This document shows, piece by piece, positions 1-9,624 of a stretch of 64,000 nt of DNA (position 1 is its first letter; every line of letters starts with the position of its first letter). The position numbers and the translations under genes were made by a program. The notes below the pieces were generated by a model. The model was not told the origin of the DNA. It worked only from the letters and a program-made list of their open reading frames with translations, and ran no database searches. Source of the DNA: JABJOR01 sp965603075 (GTDB taxonomy: Bacteria; Pseudomonadota; Alphaproteobacteria; Rhodospirillales; Casp-alpha2); NCBI GenBank assembly GCA_965603075.1, contig CBFDBO010000008.1:66013-130012 (forward strand), read 5' to 3'.

Positions 1-81
1 AATCCAGATAAGGAATTATTCTGATAATTTTTCACCCAATAGACTTTCCTAAGAAAATCACGAATAATTACATTGTAACGG

Positions 82-158
<77 letters not shown>

Positions 159-234
159 TTTCTCTTAACGTCGGATTGGCTTATCTTGGTCTAAGAAAGA
201 ATCGCGTTACGCATGAGCGCGCCATTCTTTTTAT

Positions 235-1341
235 TTATAAACTTGCTCCATCGAGCAACATTTCACGAAATACAGCCAAAAATTTCTGATCAAGCTGGGT
301 ATTCATATTTATCATGATCTTAAGGGCTTGTTCTGGTGGTACGGGGTCTTTGTATACCCGCCTGTCGGTAATCGCACTGAAGATATCAATAATGGATGCC
401 ATGCGGGCAAGCTCGTTCATCTTTCCCCCCTCAATGCCATTAGGATAACCACTACCGTCGACTTTTTCGTGGTGCTGTCCGGCGACAATCATAACGCCTT
501 TGGGAAGATCAGAGGTTTCTTTTAAGAAATCGACAGAACAACATACATGGGATTTCATAATAGTATATTCTTCTTCGGTAAGTTTACCGGGCTTGTTCAG
601 AACTTCGTGGGGAATATGCATTTTTCCAACATCGTGCAGCAAGCCCCCCGTAGAGAGGGTCATCAGTTCATCACCTTTGATGCCTAAGACGTTACCAAAC
701 AGACTCAAGAACGTTGCTACTCTTAGAGAGTGCACATAGGTATAGTTATCATGATCCGATACGCCAGCGAGGATTTCCTTATAATTATTATTTTGAACAG
801 CCTCAATTAAAGGGGCGCAACTGTCTCGTACGCTATCATAGGGGATGGGTTCACCATCATGAATAAGATCAGCGATAGAGTTGAACGAGCTTAGGGTGTT
901 TTTTAATGCTTTTTTCTGTGTCGGCTCAATGTCGTCCCACTTCGCTTCGATTGAGGCGTTTACACTGCTTGAAAGAGCGGTGATGAATGTAGAACGGCTA
1001 AAGGGTCTTTCAACTAAAAATACTTTATCATAAGACGTCGCTTCAGCAATTATTTCTATGCTTTTTGGTTTAGCTGTAAATACAATTGGTATGTTAGCAA
1101 GCTCCGGCGTTTTTCTGATTTTAGCAATCAAAGAAGCACCGCCAAAGGGGGGAAGGATTTCATCAATAATTATGGCCGTTGGCAGTCTGATCACCATACG
1201 TTCAGAAATCTCTGATTCGCTTTCAAATAACTCAAACGAATAGAAAGACTTCAAGTTCAGAGCAATTTCATTTCTCTGAACCGACGTCCCGCCAACAATA
1301 TATGTCAACGTTTTCTTTACGCTATCCTCAAGACCTAACAA
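235..1341 (-). CDS. HD-GYP domain protein with degenerate receiver domain
   Basis: A 368-residue protein, probably a cyclic-di-GMP phosphodiesterase or a relative. Residues about 10-125 look like a response-regulator receiver. Asp60 sits where the phosphoacceptor is expected, but the usual N-terminal acidic pair is replaced by a VGGTS stretch and the conserved Lys before Pro-Phe is Arg (VERPF, about 110-114). Phosphorylation by the normal chemistry is therefore doubtful. The C-terminal half is a complete HD-GYP domain: His204, HDVGK at 236-240 and HHEKVDGSGYP at 290-300, followed by the D.fsA.TdrR.Y segment typical of the family. It is monocistronic, with a long AT-rich region upstream. The HD-GYP assignment is firm; the stimulus is unknown. 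Confidence 0.9.
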   Translation of the reverse strand: MLGLEDSVKKTLTYIVGGTSVQRNEIALNLKSFYSFELFESESEISERMVIRLPTAIIIDEILPPFGGASLIAKIRKTPELANIPIVFTAKPKSIEIIAEATSYDKVFLVERPFSRSTFITALSSSVNASIEAKWDDIEPTQKKALKNTLSSFNSIADLIHDGEPIPYDSVRDSCAPLIEAVQNNNYKEILAGVSDHDNYTYVHSLRVATFLSLFGNVLGIKGDELMTLSTGGLLHDVGKMHIPHEVLNKPGKLTEEEYTIMKSHVCCSVDFLKETSDLPKGVMIVAGQHHEKVDGSGYPNGIEGGKMNELARMASIIDIFSAITDRRVYKDPVPPEQALKIMINMNTQLDQKFLAVFREMLLDGASL

Positions 1342-2108
1342 TTAATTTTTTCCAATGCAAAATTAATATTTCAATATATATATTTATATCTATTCTATAA
1401 TAATAACTCGATATTAAAAGAAAAAATAATCAATTTATTAAAAAAATTAATAAACAGTAAACTGAACATAATTATTGTATGTGTATGTATAATTAACAAA
1501 ATAAGCAATTAAGTATTATAAAATTTATTGTTAACGTTAATAACAGCACAAATAAACCATAATTTTATTTAGTTTAGTTGTAATAAATATTGTTTAATTG
1601 GATTTTATGAAATTAATATCAAGAAAACATTCAACTATCTTAGTTATATTTTTAGCCTCACCAGCAAGGTTGTCCGTTATTGCTAAACGCTAGAGAGTAT
1701 AGGTCAATATAATCAACCAGTTGTTTTATTTCTTAACATCTTTCCCCGTGAGAATACAATTGATGAGTTTCGACCAGCCACACTAAATAATGTTGCCAAA
1801 CATTCAGCCTGATTATAAAAAATGGCATCCAATCACCTGAATAATAGATCAATACATGATTCATTGTGGATTTGGGGGTGGTGAATATCCACCATATAAC
1901 ATTCGCTAAAGTAGCGCACTGAAATCCATCCTCCCAGCCAAATCCTCGAATTTAAGCCTTGCTTGTTCCTGATATAAATACTTCATCATCTAGTATTAAT
2001 TGTGGTTTTACGATTTCAATTGGATCAAAAAACAGTCTTTGATTCTTATCTGATTCTTTTATTGAAGGTTGAACGATAGAAACAATAATTTATTGGATGA
2101 GAGAATAT
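1342..2108. other. AT-rich intergenic region, no convincing gene
   Basis: About 770 bp between the starts and ends of two minus-strand genes. The part up to about 1660 is extremely AT-rich with poly-A/T tracts and probably carries the promoter of the HD-GYP gene. The part at 1733-2094 is less AT-rich and stays open on the minus strand for about 118 codons with one internal stop (1952-1954) and no good start codon. It may be gene debris, but I recognise no family. Confidence 0.5.
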
Positions 2109-3002
2109 TTATTCAACTGGGTTAACCAGTGTTCCCACACGGTCAAATGTGATCTCGACGCAGTCACCCGGTTTCAAGAATTTAGGCGGATTGAAACCAA
2201 GCCCCACACCCACAGATGTACCCGTTGCAATCAGATCCCCTGATTGCAACGTGCGACCTTCTGACAGAGTGACAATCAAAGTTGGTATATCAAAGATTAA
2301 ATCACTTACGGCCGCGTCCTGTCGAACCTCACCATTTACTTTGGTCAACAAACGAATGTCGGCTACATCGCCAACTTCGTCCGCCGTTACAAGGGCGGGC
2401 CCCATTGGGCAAAACCCATCTAGGCTTTTTCCTAAGAACCACTGATTATATTTATGTTGTTGGGTGCGCGAGGTAACATCATTGATAATGGTATAGCCAT
2501 ATACATGCCCCATGGCATCTTGTTTTGAAATATTACGGCCGGGTTTACCGATCACAAAAACAAGCTCCCCCTCATAATCAACAGAAAAGGTGGGGTCCAA
2601 ATATGAGGGAATCGCTTCATCAGGACCAATGACACAAGAGGGTAACTTGGTGAAAATAATCGGATGTTCTGGGATGGCTGTTTTTGCGGCGGCGTCAAAT
2701 CCGCTGTTATGGAATTCTTCCGCATGTTCGATGTAATTTTTACCAACACACATGATATTGCGTAAAGGGCGTGGGAAGGGGGCTTTAAGCTTTACCGATG
2801 CAAACGGGATAAGACCATCAACAAGCACCCTGTCACAAGCCGCTCTGATTTTTTTGAGCCCTTGGTCCCCCATTGCAACGATCGAATTCATATCATTTGG
2901 TAATTCAGGCGCAACTTTAGATAGATCAATTATATAACTTTCATCAGACAATAGAACACCAACAGACTCACAATCTAACAATTCAAATGTTACCAAACGC
3001 AT
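2109..3002 (-). CDS. Fumarylacetoacetate hydrolase (FAH) family protein
   Basis: A 297-residue member of the FAH superfamily of Mg-dependent C-C hydrolases, isomerases and decarboxylases acting on oxo-acids. Visible signatures are GKNY..H at about 87-93 (family CVGKNY), the metal ligands Glu144, Glu146 (DYEGEL) and Asp175 (INDVTSR), and the C-terminal GDLIATGTSVGVG segment. The length is normal for the single-domain bacterial form. The TauE/SafE-type permease gene lies 26 bp upstream in the same direction, so the two are probably co-transcribed. That pairing suggests an organic acid substrate, but the family is too diverse to name it. Confidence 0.85.
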   Translation of the reverse strand: MRLVTFELLDCESVGVLLSDESYIIDLSKVAPELPNDMNSIVAMGDQGLKKIRAACDRVLVDGLIPFASVKLKAPFPRPLRNIMCVGKNYIEHAEEFHNSGFDAAAKTAIPEHPIIFTKLPSCVIGPDEAIPSYLDPTFSVDYEGELVFVIGKPGRNISKQDAMGHVYGYTIINDVTSRTQQHKYNQWFLGKSLDGFCPMGPALVTADEVGDVADIRLLTKVNGEVRQDAAVSDLIFDIPTLIVTLSEGRTLQSGDLIATGTSVGVGLGFNPPKFLKPGDCVEITFDRVGTLVNPVE

Positions 3003-3028
3003 ATTTAGAAACTCCGGTAATTCTTAGA

Positions 3029-3790
3029 TTAATATTGAATGATTGCATTATAAAGAAGCTTCAATGCAATGAACGATAATATAAATTTCAACCCCCATCG
3101 AAATATTTCTTCAGGTAATCTATTTAAAAGTTTCCGTCCCGCATATGTACCAATGAAACCAAAACCAACCATACCAATTAAAAGCGGGATATACGGACCG
3201 AACGCAAATCCAAGAAGCCCAAACGAAAATATTTTAAAACTATGCTGACAGAACATGATGGCTGCGTGGGTAGCGACGACTTGTTGACGCTCTTTGCAAG
3301 CAGCGGCAATAAACGGAGCAATTATTGGTCCTGTTGCACCAACAAACATAGAAATAAATGAACTGCCAATACCAACACCAAAAAACGTCAGAGCTTTAGG
3401 ATTACTGGATTGAATTTTGGGAGCCCAAGTTGTGTAAAGTACAAACAAAGCCAAAAACAATTGTAACAGTGGCTTGGGTAAAGTTATCAAGAAATGAGTA
3501 CCAAGAAGAATACCAATGCTTGAACCCAAAATAAATGCAGGAACAATCGAGAATGAAATGCTGCGTATTAATAAAGATGCACGGCCTAAATTAGACCCAA
3601 TTTGTATAACACCATGAATGGGTATTAAGACAAAAGGGGGCATCACCAAGGCCATAGAAGCCAACACCAACATACCGCCTCCAAGGCCAATTGAAGCTGA
3701 TATAAAGCTGGCGGATAATGAAATGCCACACAGGATAAAAAACCACTCTATATTAAGGCCCGTATTGGCAATCAGGAAACTAAATGACAT
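3029..3790 (-). CDS. TauE/SafE family membrane permease
   Basis: A 253-residue polytopic inner-membrane protein with seven or eight hydrophobic helices. The N-terminal half has the glycine-rich motif SIGLGGGMLVLASMALV and the second half a related stretch around FVGATGPIIAPFIA, the internal duplication expected of the TauE/SafE (DUF81) family. Members export sulfite, sulfoacetate or other small organic anions. It is the first gene of a likely two-gene unit with the FAH-family enzyme. A second TauE-type protein is encoded at the far end of the window (62880-63800), but the two are clearly different sub-types. Confidence 0.85.
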   Translation of the reverse strand: MSFSFLIANTGLNIEWFFILCGISLSASFISASIGLGGGMLVLASMALVMPPFVLIPIHGVIQIGSNLGRASLLIRSISFSIVPAFILGSSIGILLGTHFLITLPKPLLQLFLALFVLYTTWAPKIQSSNPKALTFFGVGIGSSFISMFVGATGPIIAPFIAAACKERQQVVATHAAIMFCQHSFKIFSFGLLGFAFGPYIPLLIGMVGFGFIGTYAGRKLLNRLPEEIFRWGLKFILSFIALKLLYNAIIQY

Positions 3791-3921
3791 ATAAACATGT
3801 TCCGGAGCTTTTATTCAAATATTCAAGAAAATAAGTGGATAGTGTTTGCTGAAAACCATAGTTCTATTAAGATTAGAAATAACAAATGTGCTCTATAAAT
3901 GAAAGTTAATCCTAGAATAAT

Positions 3922-4764
3922 ATGTGTCCCGCCCCCGTTTCAAAAGATCAGGATCGTGGTTTTCTAATCCCCATTGGAGGAGCAGAAGACAAAGAAGCCG
4001 ATCGTAGAATTTTATCAAGGTTCGTTGAGCTTTCCGGATCAGATAAAAGTCATATCGTTGTTATCCCCACTGCCTCTCGTTTAGATGATACAGGTCCCAA
4101 TTATTTAGGAATTTTTGACGGCTTGGGCGCGGGACAGGTCGATTATTTACCCATCACCAACCGCGAAGATTGTGACAACCCCTCATTCTCTGAAATCCTT
4201 GATAGTGCCACAGGTATTTTCATCACAGGCGGCAATCAACTCAGATTATCAACAATCCTTGGTGGAACATTAATTGCGCAGAAAATCAGACGGAGTAACG
4301 CCAGCGGCATTCCCGTTGCAGGAACATCAGCGGGTGCCTCTATTATGTCACAACATATGATCGCGGGTGGCAGTGCCAAAAGCTCACCTGCCCAAGACGG
4401 TGTCAATCTGGCTCCTGGCTTAGGATTAACAAACATAGCCATTATTGATCAGCATTTCACCGAACGCCACAGATTGGGAAGATTGCTGTCTGCAACAGCG
4501 TATAATCCATTTTTACTGGGTATTGGCATCGATGAAGACACAGGCGCTTTCATTGGACCGGATAACATGATGGAAGTCATTGGCAAAGGCAGCGTAACGG
4601 TGGTCGATTCAAGTGGGTTAACCTATTCCTCCATGGGGCATGCTGCCCACGGAGAACCGCTAAGTTTATTGGGGTTGAAATTAGACATTCTCAGCGAAGG
4701 TTGCAGGTACGATTTAAATGGTCGTCAATCATACGCGCCTGATGGTGTTAATAATGATTCATAA
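3922..4764 (+). CDS. cphB: Cyanophycinase
   Basis: A 280-residue cytoplasmic serine exopeptidase of the peptidase S51 type that releases beta-Asp-Arg dipeptides from cyanophycin. The nucleophile elbow GTSAGAS places the catalytic serine at Ser136. GGNQ at 103-106 and DQHFTERHRLGRL (about 176-188) are strongly conserved in cyanophycinases. The length matches the usual 270-280 residues. It starts the cyanophycin locus, with cyanophycin synthetase 67 bp downstream on the same strand, so synthesis and first-step breakdown are probably expressed together. The dipeptidase needed to finish degradation (isoaspartyl dipeptidase) is not in the window. Confidence 0.93.
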   Translation: MCPAPVSKDQDRGFLIPIGGAEDKEADRRILSRFVELSGSDKSHIVVIPTASRLDDTGPNYLGIFDGLGAGQVDYLPITNREDCDNPSFSEILDSATGIFITGGNQLRLSTILGGTLIAQKIRRSNASGIPVAGTSAGASIMSQHMIAGGSAKSSPAQDGVNLAPGLGLTNIAIIDQHFTERHRLGRLLSATAYNPFLLGIGIDEDTGAFIGPDNMMEVIGKGSVTVVDSSGLTYSSMGHAAHGEPLSLLGLKLDILSEGCRYDLNGRQSYAPDGVNNDS

Positions 4765-4831
4765 AAATTAATTCCTTTAAGATCTCGAATTACGAGACGG
4801 AGACATGCAATAAAAATATAAGGACTGGGAA

Positions 4832-7633
4832 ATGAAAATTATTTCAACGAATGTTTATGTAGGTCCAAACACTTGGGCAAGCTTTCCTGTTATTCGGCAT
4901 GTAATCGACCTTGGGATTCTCGAAAACTGGCCATCGGTAAAACTAGGTTCTGAATTCATTGATAAGTTAATTGACGCTTTGCCCGGTCTTTCTGAACACG
5001 GGTGTTCCTATAAAACCTCTGGCGGGTTTGTTCGCCGTCTCAGAGAAGATGAAGGTACCTGGCTCGGTCATATTATGGAACACTGTGCCTTAGAAATTCA
5101 ATGTGTCGCGGGCACAGAAGTCTCATTTGGTCGCACCCGTTCCACGGGCACCCCCGGCCAGTACAATATGGTCTACACCTATAAACAACGTGATGTTGGC
5201 TTAGAAGCTGGGGAAATGGCCATCAATTTATTGATGCATTTATTACCCGACAATGTCCGCGCCCTCATTGACTATGAATTTGAAGAAGATTTTGATTGGG
5301 CCGCTGATTTAGAAAGTTTCATCCGCCGTGCCCAACGAAAAGAATTTGGTCCCAGCACAGGTTCGCTTGTAAAGGCCGCCGAAGAACGAAATATTCCATG
5401 GCTGCGTTTAAACGACTACAGTCTGGTCCAATTCGGTCATGGTAAATATCAACAGCGTATCCAAGCGACAATAACCAGTGAGACAAAACAAATTTCCGTT
5501 GAAATTGCCTGTGATAAAGACAGCACCCATTCTTTATTAAATGATCTAGGTCTCCCTGTTCCAAAACAATATATGGTCCATTCCGTCCGACAAGCCATCC
5601 GCGCGGCCAACCGTATTGGTTATCCCATCGTCGTTAAGCCTTTGGATGCCAACCATGGACGCGGGATTACCATTAACGTGATGGATGATGATGCAACCGA
5701 GGCCGCGTTCGAATACGCCCTTGAATATGGTACGGGTCGTACCGTTTTACTGGAAAGTTTGGTGGCGGGGCTCGATCACCGGATGCTTGTGATTAATAAT
5801 GAATTGGTTGCCGTTGCAAAACGCGTACCCGGTCATGTTATTGGTGACGGTAAAAGTTCCATCGTGGAATTGGTGGATGAAGTCAACAGCGACCCCCGTC
5901 GGGGTGTCGGTCACGAAAAGGTTCTAACCAAATTAGAATTTGATAACCAAGCCCGATTATTACTAGAAGAGGCTGGTTATGATGCTGAAACAGTCTTACC
6001 AGACGGCGAGCAATTTTTTCTACGCTCCACCGGTAACCTATCAACCGGGGGCACCGCTATTGATGTAACCGATATCGTCCATCCCGATACCCGGGAAATG
6101 GCTGTGCGCGCCGTTATGGCGATTGGTCTTGATGTAGGTGGTGTCGATTTTCTAACCCCAGACATCACCAAATCCTATAAAGAAGTCGGTGGTGGCATCG
6201 TTGAAGTAAACGCAGCCCCCGGCTTTCGAATGCACATAGCCCCAAGCGAGGGTGAACCCCGCGATGTTTCGGGAAAAGTAATCGATATGCTTTTCAAACC
6301 CGGCACGCCGAGCCGGATCCCTATTGCCGCTATCACCGGAACAAACGGCAAGACAACCACGTCACGTATGCTCGCCCATATAATGAAAGCCAATGGAAGA
6401 ACGGTTGGCATGACATCCACTGATGGTGTTTATATTGATGGAAAACTGAGCGTGAAGGGCGATATGACAGGTCCCAAATCAGCTCAGATTGTATTGCGTG
6501 ATCCAATCGTTGATTTCGCCGTCATGGAAACGGCCCGCGGTGGTTTGGTGCGAAGCGGATTAGGCTATGAGGCATCCGATGTTGCGGCGTGCTTGAACGT
6601 TACATCCGATCACTTGGGCATGGGGGGTGTGGAAACCGTAGAACAACTCGCCGAGGTAAAACGCGTTGTTGTTGAGACCGCCACAAAAGCCGCTATTTTG
6701 AATGCTGATGATCTGAATTGTTTACGCATGGCGGATTATGCCAAGGCTGAAACCATCTGTTACATCACCATGGATTCCGACAACATTTTGGTGAAAGAAC
6801 ATATCAGAGCCGGTGGGCGCGCCGTTGTGCGCGAAAAAGGGATGAACGGCGATATGATCACCATTTATGACAATGGCATGCACATACCTGTTTTATGGAC
6901 GCACCTGATTCCCGCAACTTTAGAAGGCAAAGCGCTGTTTAATGTGCAGAACGCTATGTTTGCAACAGCAATGGCATATTCCTTTGAGGTTGATTTAGAA
7001 AACATTCGCAATGGCCTTCGAACCTTTGACACCTCATTCTTCCAGACCCCCGGCAGAATGAATGTATTTGATGAACACCCATTCAGAGTGATTTTGGATT
7101 ACGGTCATAATCCGGCAGCCTTCAAAGCAATGGGGGAGCTCGCTGATCGATTAGAAGTAACCGGTAAACGAATTTTAGTGGTTTCAGTACCCGGTGATCG
7201 CCGCGATGAAGATGCCTATGAAGGCACCGCAATTCTCGCCAAGCATTTTGATCACTTCATTTGTAAAGCCGATGATAATCGACGGGGCAGGGGACAACTA
7301 GAAATTCCCGAACTGCTGAAAGATGGTTTCATGAAAGCGGGTATCGATGAGGAAAATATCGAGCTCTTAGGGAATGAACCCCAAGCAATTGATCGCGCCC
7401 TTGAAATTGCGGGCGAGGGTGATTTGGTTGTTATCTTTGGTGATAATGCGACCCGAAGCTGGAAACAAATCATCTACTTCAATGAAGAAGAACGATTAAA
7501 CGCCATTCAAGATGATCAAGATATTGCAGCGAGCAGTGAAGATTTAGAAGAATTTTTATCAGGTAAAGATCGTCTTATTCGCGATGAACGTGGGGTAAGA
7601 TTAGCCCGGGGTGATATAGAAGACGGTGATTAA
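4832..7633 (+). CDS. cphA: Cyanophycin synthetase
   Basis: A 933-residue enzyme that polymerises aspartate and arginine into cyanophycin, using ATP for each addition. It has the standard three parts: an N-terminal domain (about 1-160, starting MKIISTNVYVGPNTW), an ATP-grasp domain (about 220-470, with GYPIVVKPLDANHGRGI) and a C-terminal Mur-ligase-like domain whose P-loop GTNGKTT lies at 503-509. The length is slightly above the usual 870-900 residues because of an acidic tail. A good ribosome site (AAGGA) precedes the ATG. Between cyanophycinase and a Mur-ligase paralogue, it forms a three-gene nitrogen-storage unit. Both catalytic modules look intact. Confidence 0.96.
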   Translation: MKIISTNVYVGPNTWASFPVIRHVIDLGILENWPSVKLGSEFIDKLIDALPGLSEHGCSYKTSGGFVRRLREDEGTWLGHIMEHCALEIQCVAGTEVSFGRTRSTGTPGQYNMVYTYKQRDVGLEAGEMAINLLMHLLPDNVRALIDYEFEEDFDWAADLESFIRRAQRKEFGPSTGSLVKAAEERNIPWLRLNDYSLVQFGHGKYQQRIQATITSETKQISVEIACDKDSTHSLLNDLGLPVPKQYMVHSVRQAIRAANRIGYPIVVKPLDANHGRGITINVMDDDATEAAFEYALEYGTGRTVLLESLVAGLDHRMLVINNELVAVAKRVPGHVIGDGKSSIVELVDEVNSDPRRGVGHEKVLTKLEFDNQARLLLEEAGYDAETVLPDGEQFFLRSTGNLSTGGTAIDVTDIVHPDTREMAVRAVMAIGLDVGGVDFLTPDITKSYKEVGGGIVEVNAAPGFRMHIAPSEGEPRDVSGKVIDMLFKPGTPSRIPIAAITGTNGKTTTSRMLAHIMKANGRTVGMTSTDGVYIDGKLSVKGDMTGPKSAQIVLRDPIVDFAVMETARGGLVRSGLGYEASDVAACLNVTSDHLGMGGVETVEQLAEVKRVVVETATKAAILNADDLNCLRMADYAKAETICYITMDSDNILVKEHIRAGGRAVVREKGMNGDMITIYDNGMHIPVLWTHLIPATLEGKALFNVQNAMFATAMAYSFEVDLENIRNGLRTFDTSFFQTPGRMNVFDEHPFRVILDYGHNPAAFKAMGELADRLEVTGKRILVVSVPGDRRDEDAYEGTAILAKHFDHFICKADDNRRGRGQLEIPELLKDGFMKAGIDEENIELLGNEPQAIDRALEIAGEGDLVVIFGDNATRSWKQIIYFNEEERLNAIQDDQDIAASSEDLEEFLSGKDRLIRDERGVRLARGDIEDGD

Positions 7634-7669
7634 TAGGTGATTAATATTTGAAAAGCAGAGAGAAAACAA

Positions 7670-9433
7670 ATGGACGCTCCTGTTACATCTTGGGAAGAGA
7701 TTGAAGAAGCCCTAGAGATTACCGTCCCACAGTCAGATCAACTTGTGTTGGACGAAAGCCGTCGGTTGACCGGACCGGGGCTGTTGTGGCGCTATCCGGG
7801 CGCTGTTATTGATATATCGGTAAAGGGATATGAGCTTAGTGATGTTACAAACACTTGGTCGTTAATGGCCCGCCGCATTCTTGACGATATCGGTTGGGGC
7901 AAAGAACAGTTTATGGTTCGACATTTCGATGGCGGTGCATCCCTTGCCATTTCCGCCCCCTTAGACGCGCTTTATTCTGCGGTGTTTACCGTTGAGACAA
8001 TTTGGCACCAAAGTGCGAACGCCTTGCTCAATCAAAAACCGGATGATTATGAGAGCATGGTGAATGATTTACGAAGCGTCATTACCAAAGAGGCTAATCC
8101 CGCCCTTATGGCCTTAATGCAATCAGCCTATGATCATGGTGTTGATGCGCTCAGCGATGATGAAGAAGTATCCTTAGGCCACGGAACGGGATCACTGGTT
8201 TACTCGGTTCTGGAATGCCCATCCCCCCATGATGTTCCTTGGGATAAATTACACAATATTCCCGTGGCCTTAATTACGGGAACCAATGGTAAAACAACAT
8301 CTGTGCGCTTGTCATCGGCAATTGCCAAAGCCGCTGGGAAAGTTTCAGGCTTAACATCTACGGATTTTATCAGGGTAGGGGACGATGTTGTTGACCGGGG
8401 CGATTATTCTGGCCCAGGCGGTGCGAGGATGTTGCTTCGCGATAAAAGGTTAGAGATTGCCTATTTAGAAGTTGCGCGCGGTGGGATACTGCGGCGTGGT
8501 CTTCCTTTACGACAAGCCCAAGCCGCCCTTGTCACCAATGTAGCCGCCGACCATTTGGGCCAGTACGGTATCAATACAGTACCAGAACTGGCCGCTGTGA
8601 AACTTGCCGTTCACCGGGCATTGGTAGAAGGCGGTGTTTTAGTTCTCAATGCTGATGATGAATTCATCGCCCATGAAGCCCTGAATATTACGGCCAATAT
8701 TTGTTGGTTTTCAACTGATGCAAATTCGCCCCTCATTCAATCAGCAAGACAATCTGGTAAGCTTTGTGCTTGGGTGGCGGATGGTTCATTAATTTATTTC
8801 GATGGTGTAAATGATCAAATTATAATCTCTATAAACCACATCCCTCTGACGATGAACGGTGCGGCAATTTACAATGTCAGAAACGCCCTTGGGGCTCTGT
8901 GTCTGGCGCGCGCGATGGGTATCAACAACCAAGATATCTGCAAAGGGCTAGCTGAATTCAAAAGCAACCCGAAAGATAATCCCGGCCGGTGCAATGAGTT
9001 TTCCGTCAAAGGGGCGCGGGTATTTATGGATTTTGCCCATAACCCCCATTCCATTGAAGCCGTGACGTCGGCTTTGGGAAATATTAAAGGCAAACGGCGA
9101 TTCTTAATGATTGGTCATGCAGGGGACCGTTCTGACCAAGATATCAAAGACCTGACACGTGGTGCATTTTTCTTCAAACCCGATAGAGTTGTTACCTATG
9201 AATTACCCGATTATTTACGAGGACGTGAACTAGAAGAAATCACAGACATTATACGCGATGAATGCATTGCTCTTGGTCTGGCACAAGATACTATTCAATA
9301 CGCCGAGAATACCAGCGCTGGCATATCAAAAATTTTAGACGAAATAGAGGAAGGCGATATTGCGTTGTTATTGGTGCTGTCAGACCGCGACAAAGCCTTT
9401 GAGTTACTCGAAGCTGCCATTCGTGTGAATTAA
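7670..9433 (+). CDS. Cyanophycin-synthetase-like Mur ligase lacking the ATP-grasp domain
   Basis: A 587-residue protein 36 bp after cphA. The C-terminal 390 residues are a complete Mur-ligase module paralogous to that of CphA: P-loop GTNGKTT at 204-210, the LEVARGG segment, the NADDE loop and the DFAHNPHS motif. The N-terminal 190 residues contain a short region resembling the CphA N-domain (RRLTGPGLLW) but no ATP-grasp domain. By family knowledge the ATP-grasp half adds Asp and the Mur half adds Arg, so this protein could perform only one ligation alone. It may work with CphA or re-use released dipeptides, like the short CphA2 proteins of some cyanobacteria, although the domain layout need not be the same. 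Function is inferred. Confidence 0.8.
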   Translation: MDAPVTSWEEIEEALEITVPQSDQLVLDESRRLTGPGLLWRYPGAVIDISVKGYELSDVTNTWSLMARRILDDIGWGKEQFMVRHFDGGASLAISAPLDALYSAVFTVETIWHQSANALLNQKPDDYESMVNDLRSVITKEANPALMALMQSAYDHGVDALSDDEEVSLGHGTGSLVYSVLECPSPHDVPWDKLHNIPVALITGTNGKTTSVRLSSAIAKAAGKVSGLTSTDFIRVGDDVVDRGDYSGPGGARMLLRDKRLEIAYLEVARGGILRRGLPLRQAQAALVTNVAADHLGQYGINTVPELAAVKLAVHRALVEGGVLVLNADDEFIAHEALNITANICWFSTDANSPLIQSARQSGKLCAWVADGSLIYFDGVNDQIIISINHIPLTMNGAAIYNVRNALGALCLARAMGINNQDICKGLAEFKSNPKDNPGRCNEFSVKGARVFMDFAHNPHSIEAVTSALGNIKGKRRFLMIGHAGDRSDQDIKDLTRGAFFFKPDRVVTYELPDYLRGRELEEITDIIRDECIALGLAQDTIQYAENTSAGISKILDEIEEGDIALLLVLSDRDKAFELLEAAIRVN

Positions 9434-9624
9434 CACAAAAACAGAAAAATATTTGTCCCATTAATTGTGACCAGTGAGTAATCACCCCCCTGCTTTATCC
9501 CTATGGACACGCATCCTGCGACCCTACGATACCCGCGCGAGCATAAAAGCCTGGCGTAGGCCCGCATCACCGCCACATTAAGGTTGCAAGCAGAAGTTTG
9601 ATGCTGAAAAACTTGGAGTCTTAT

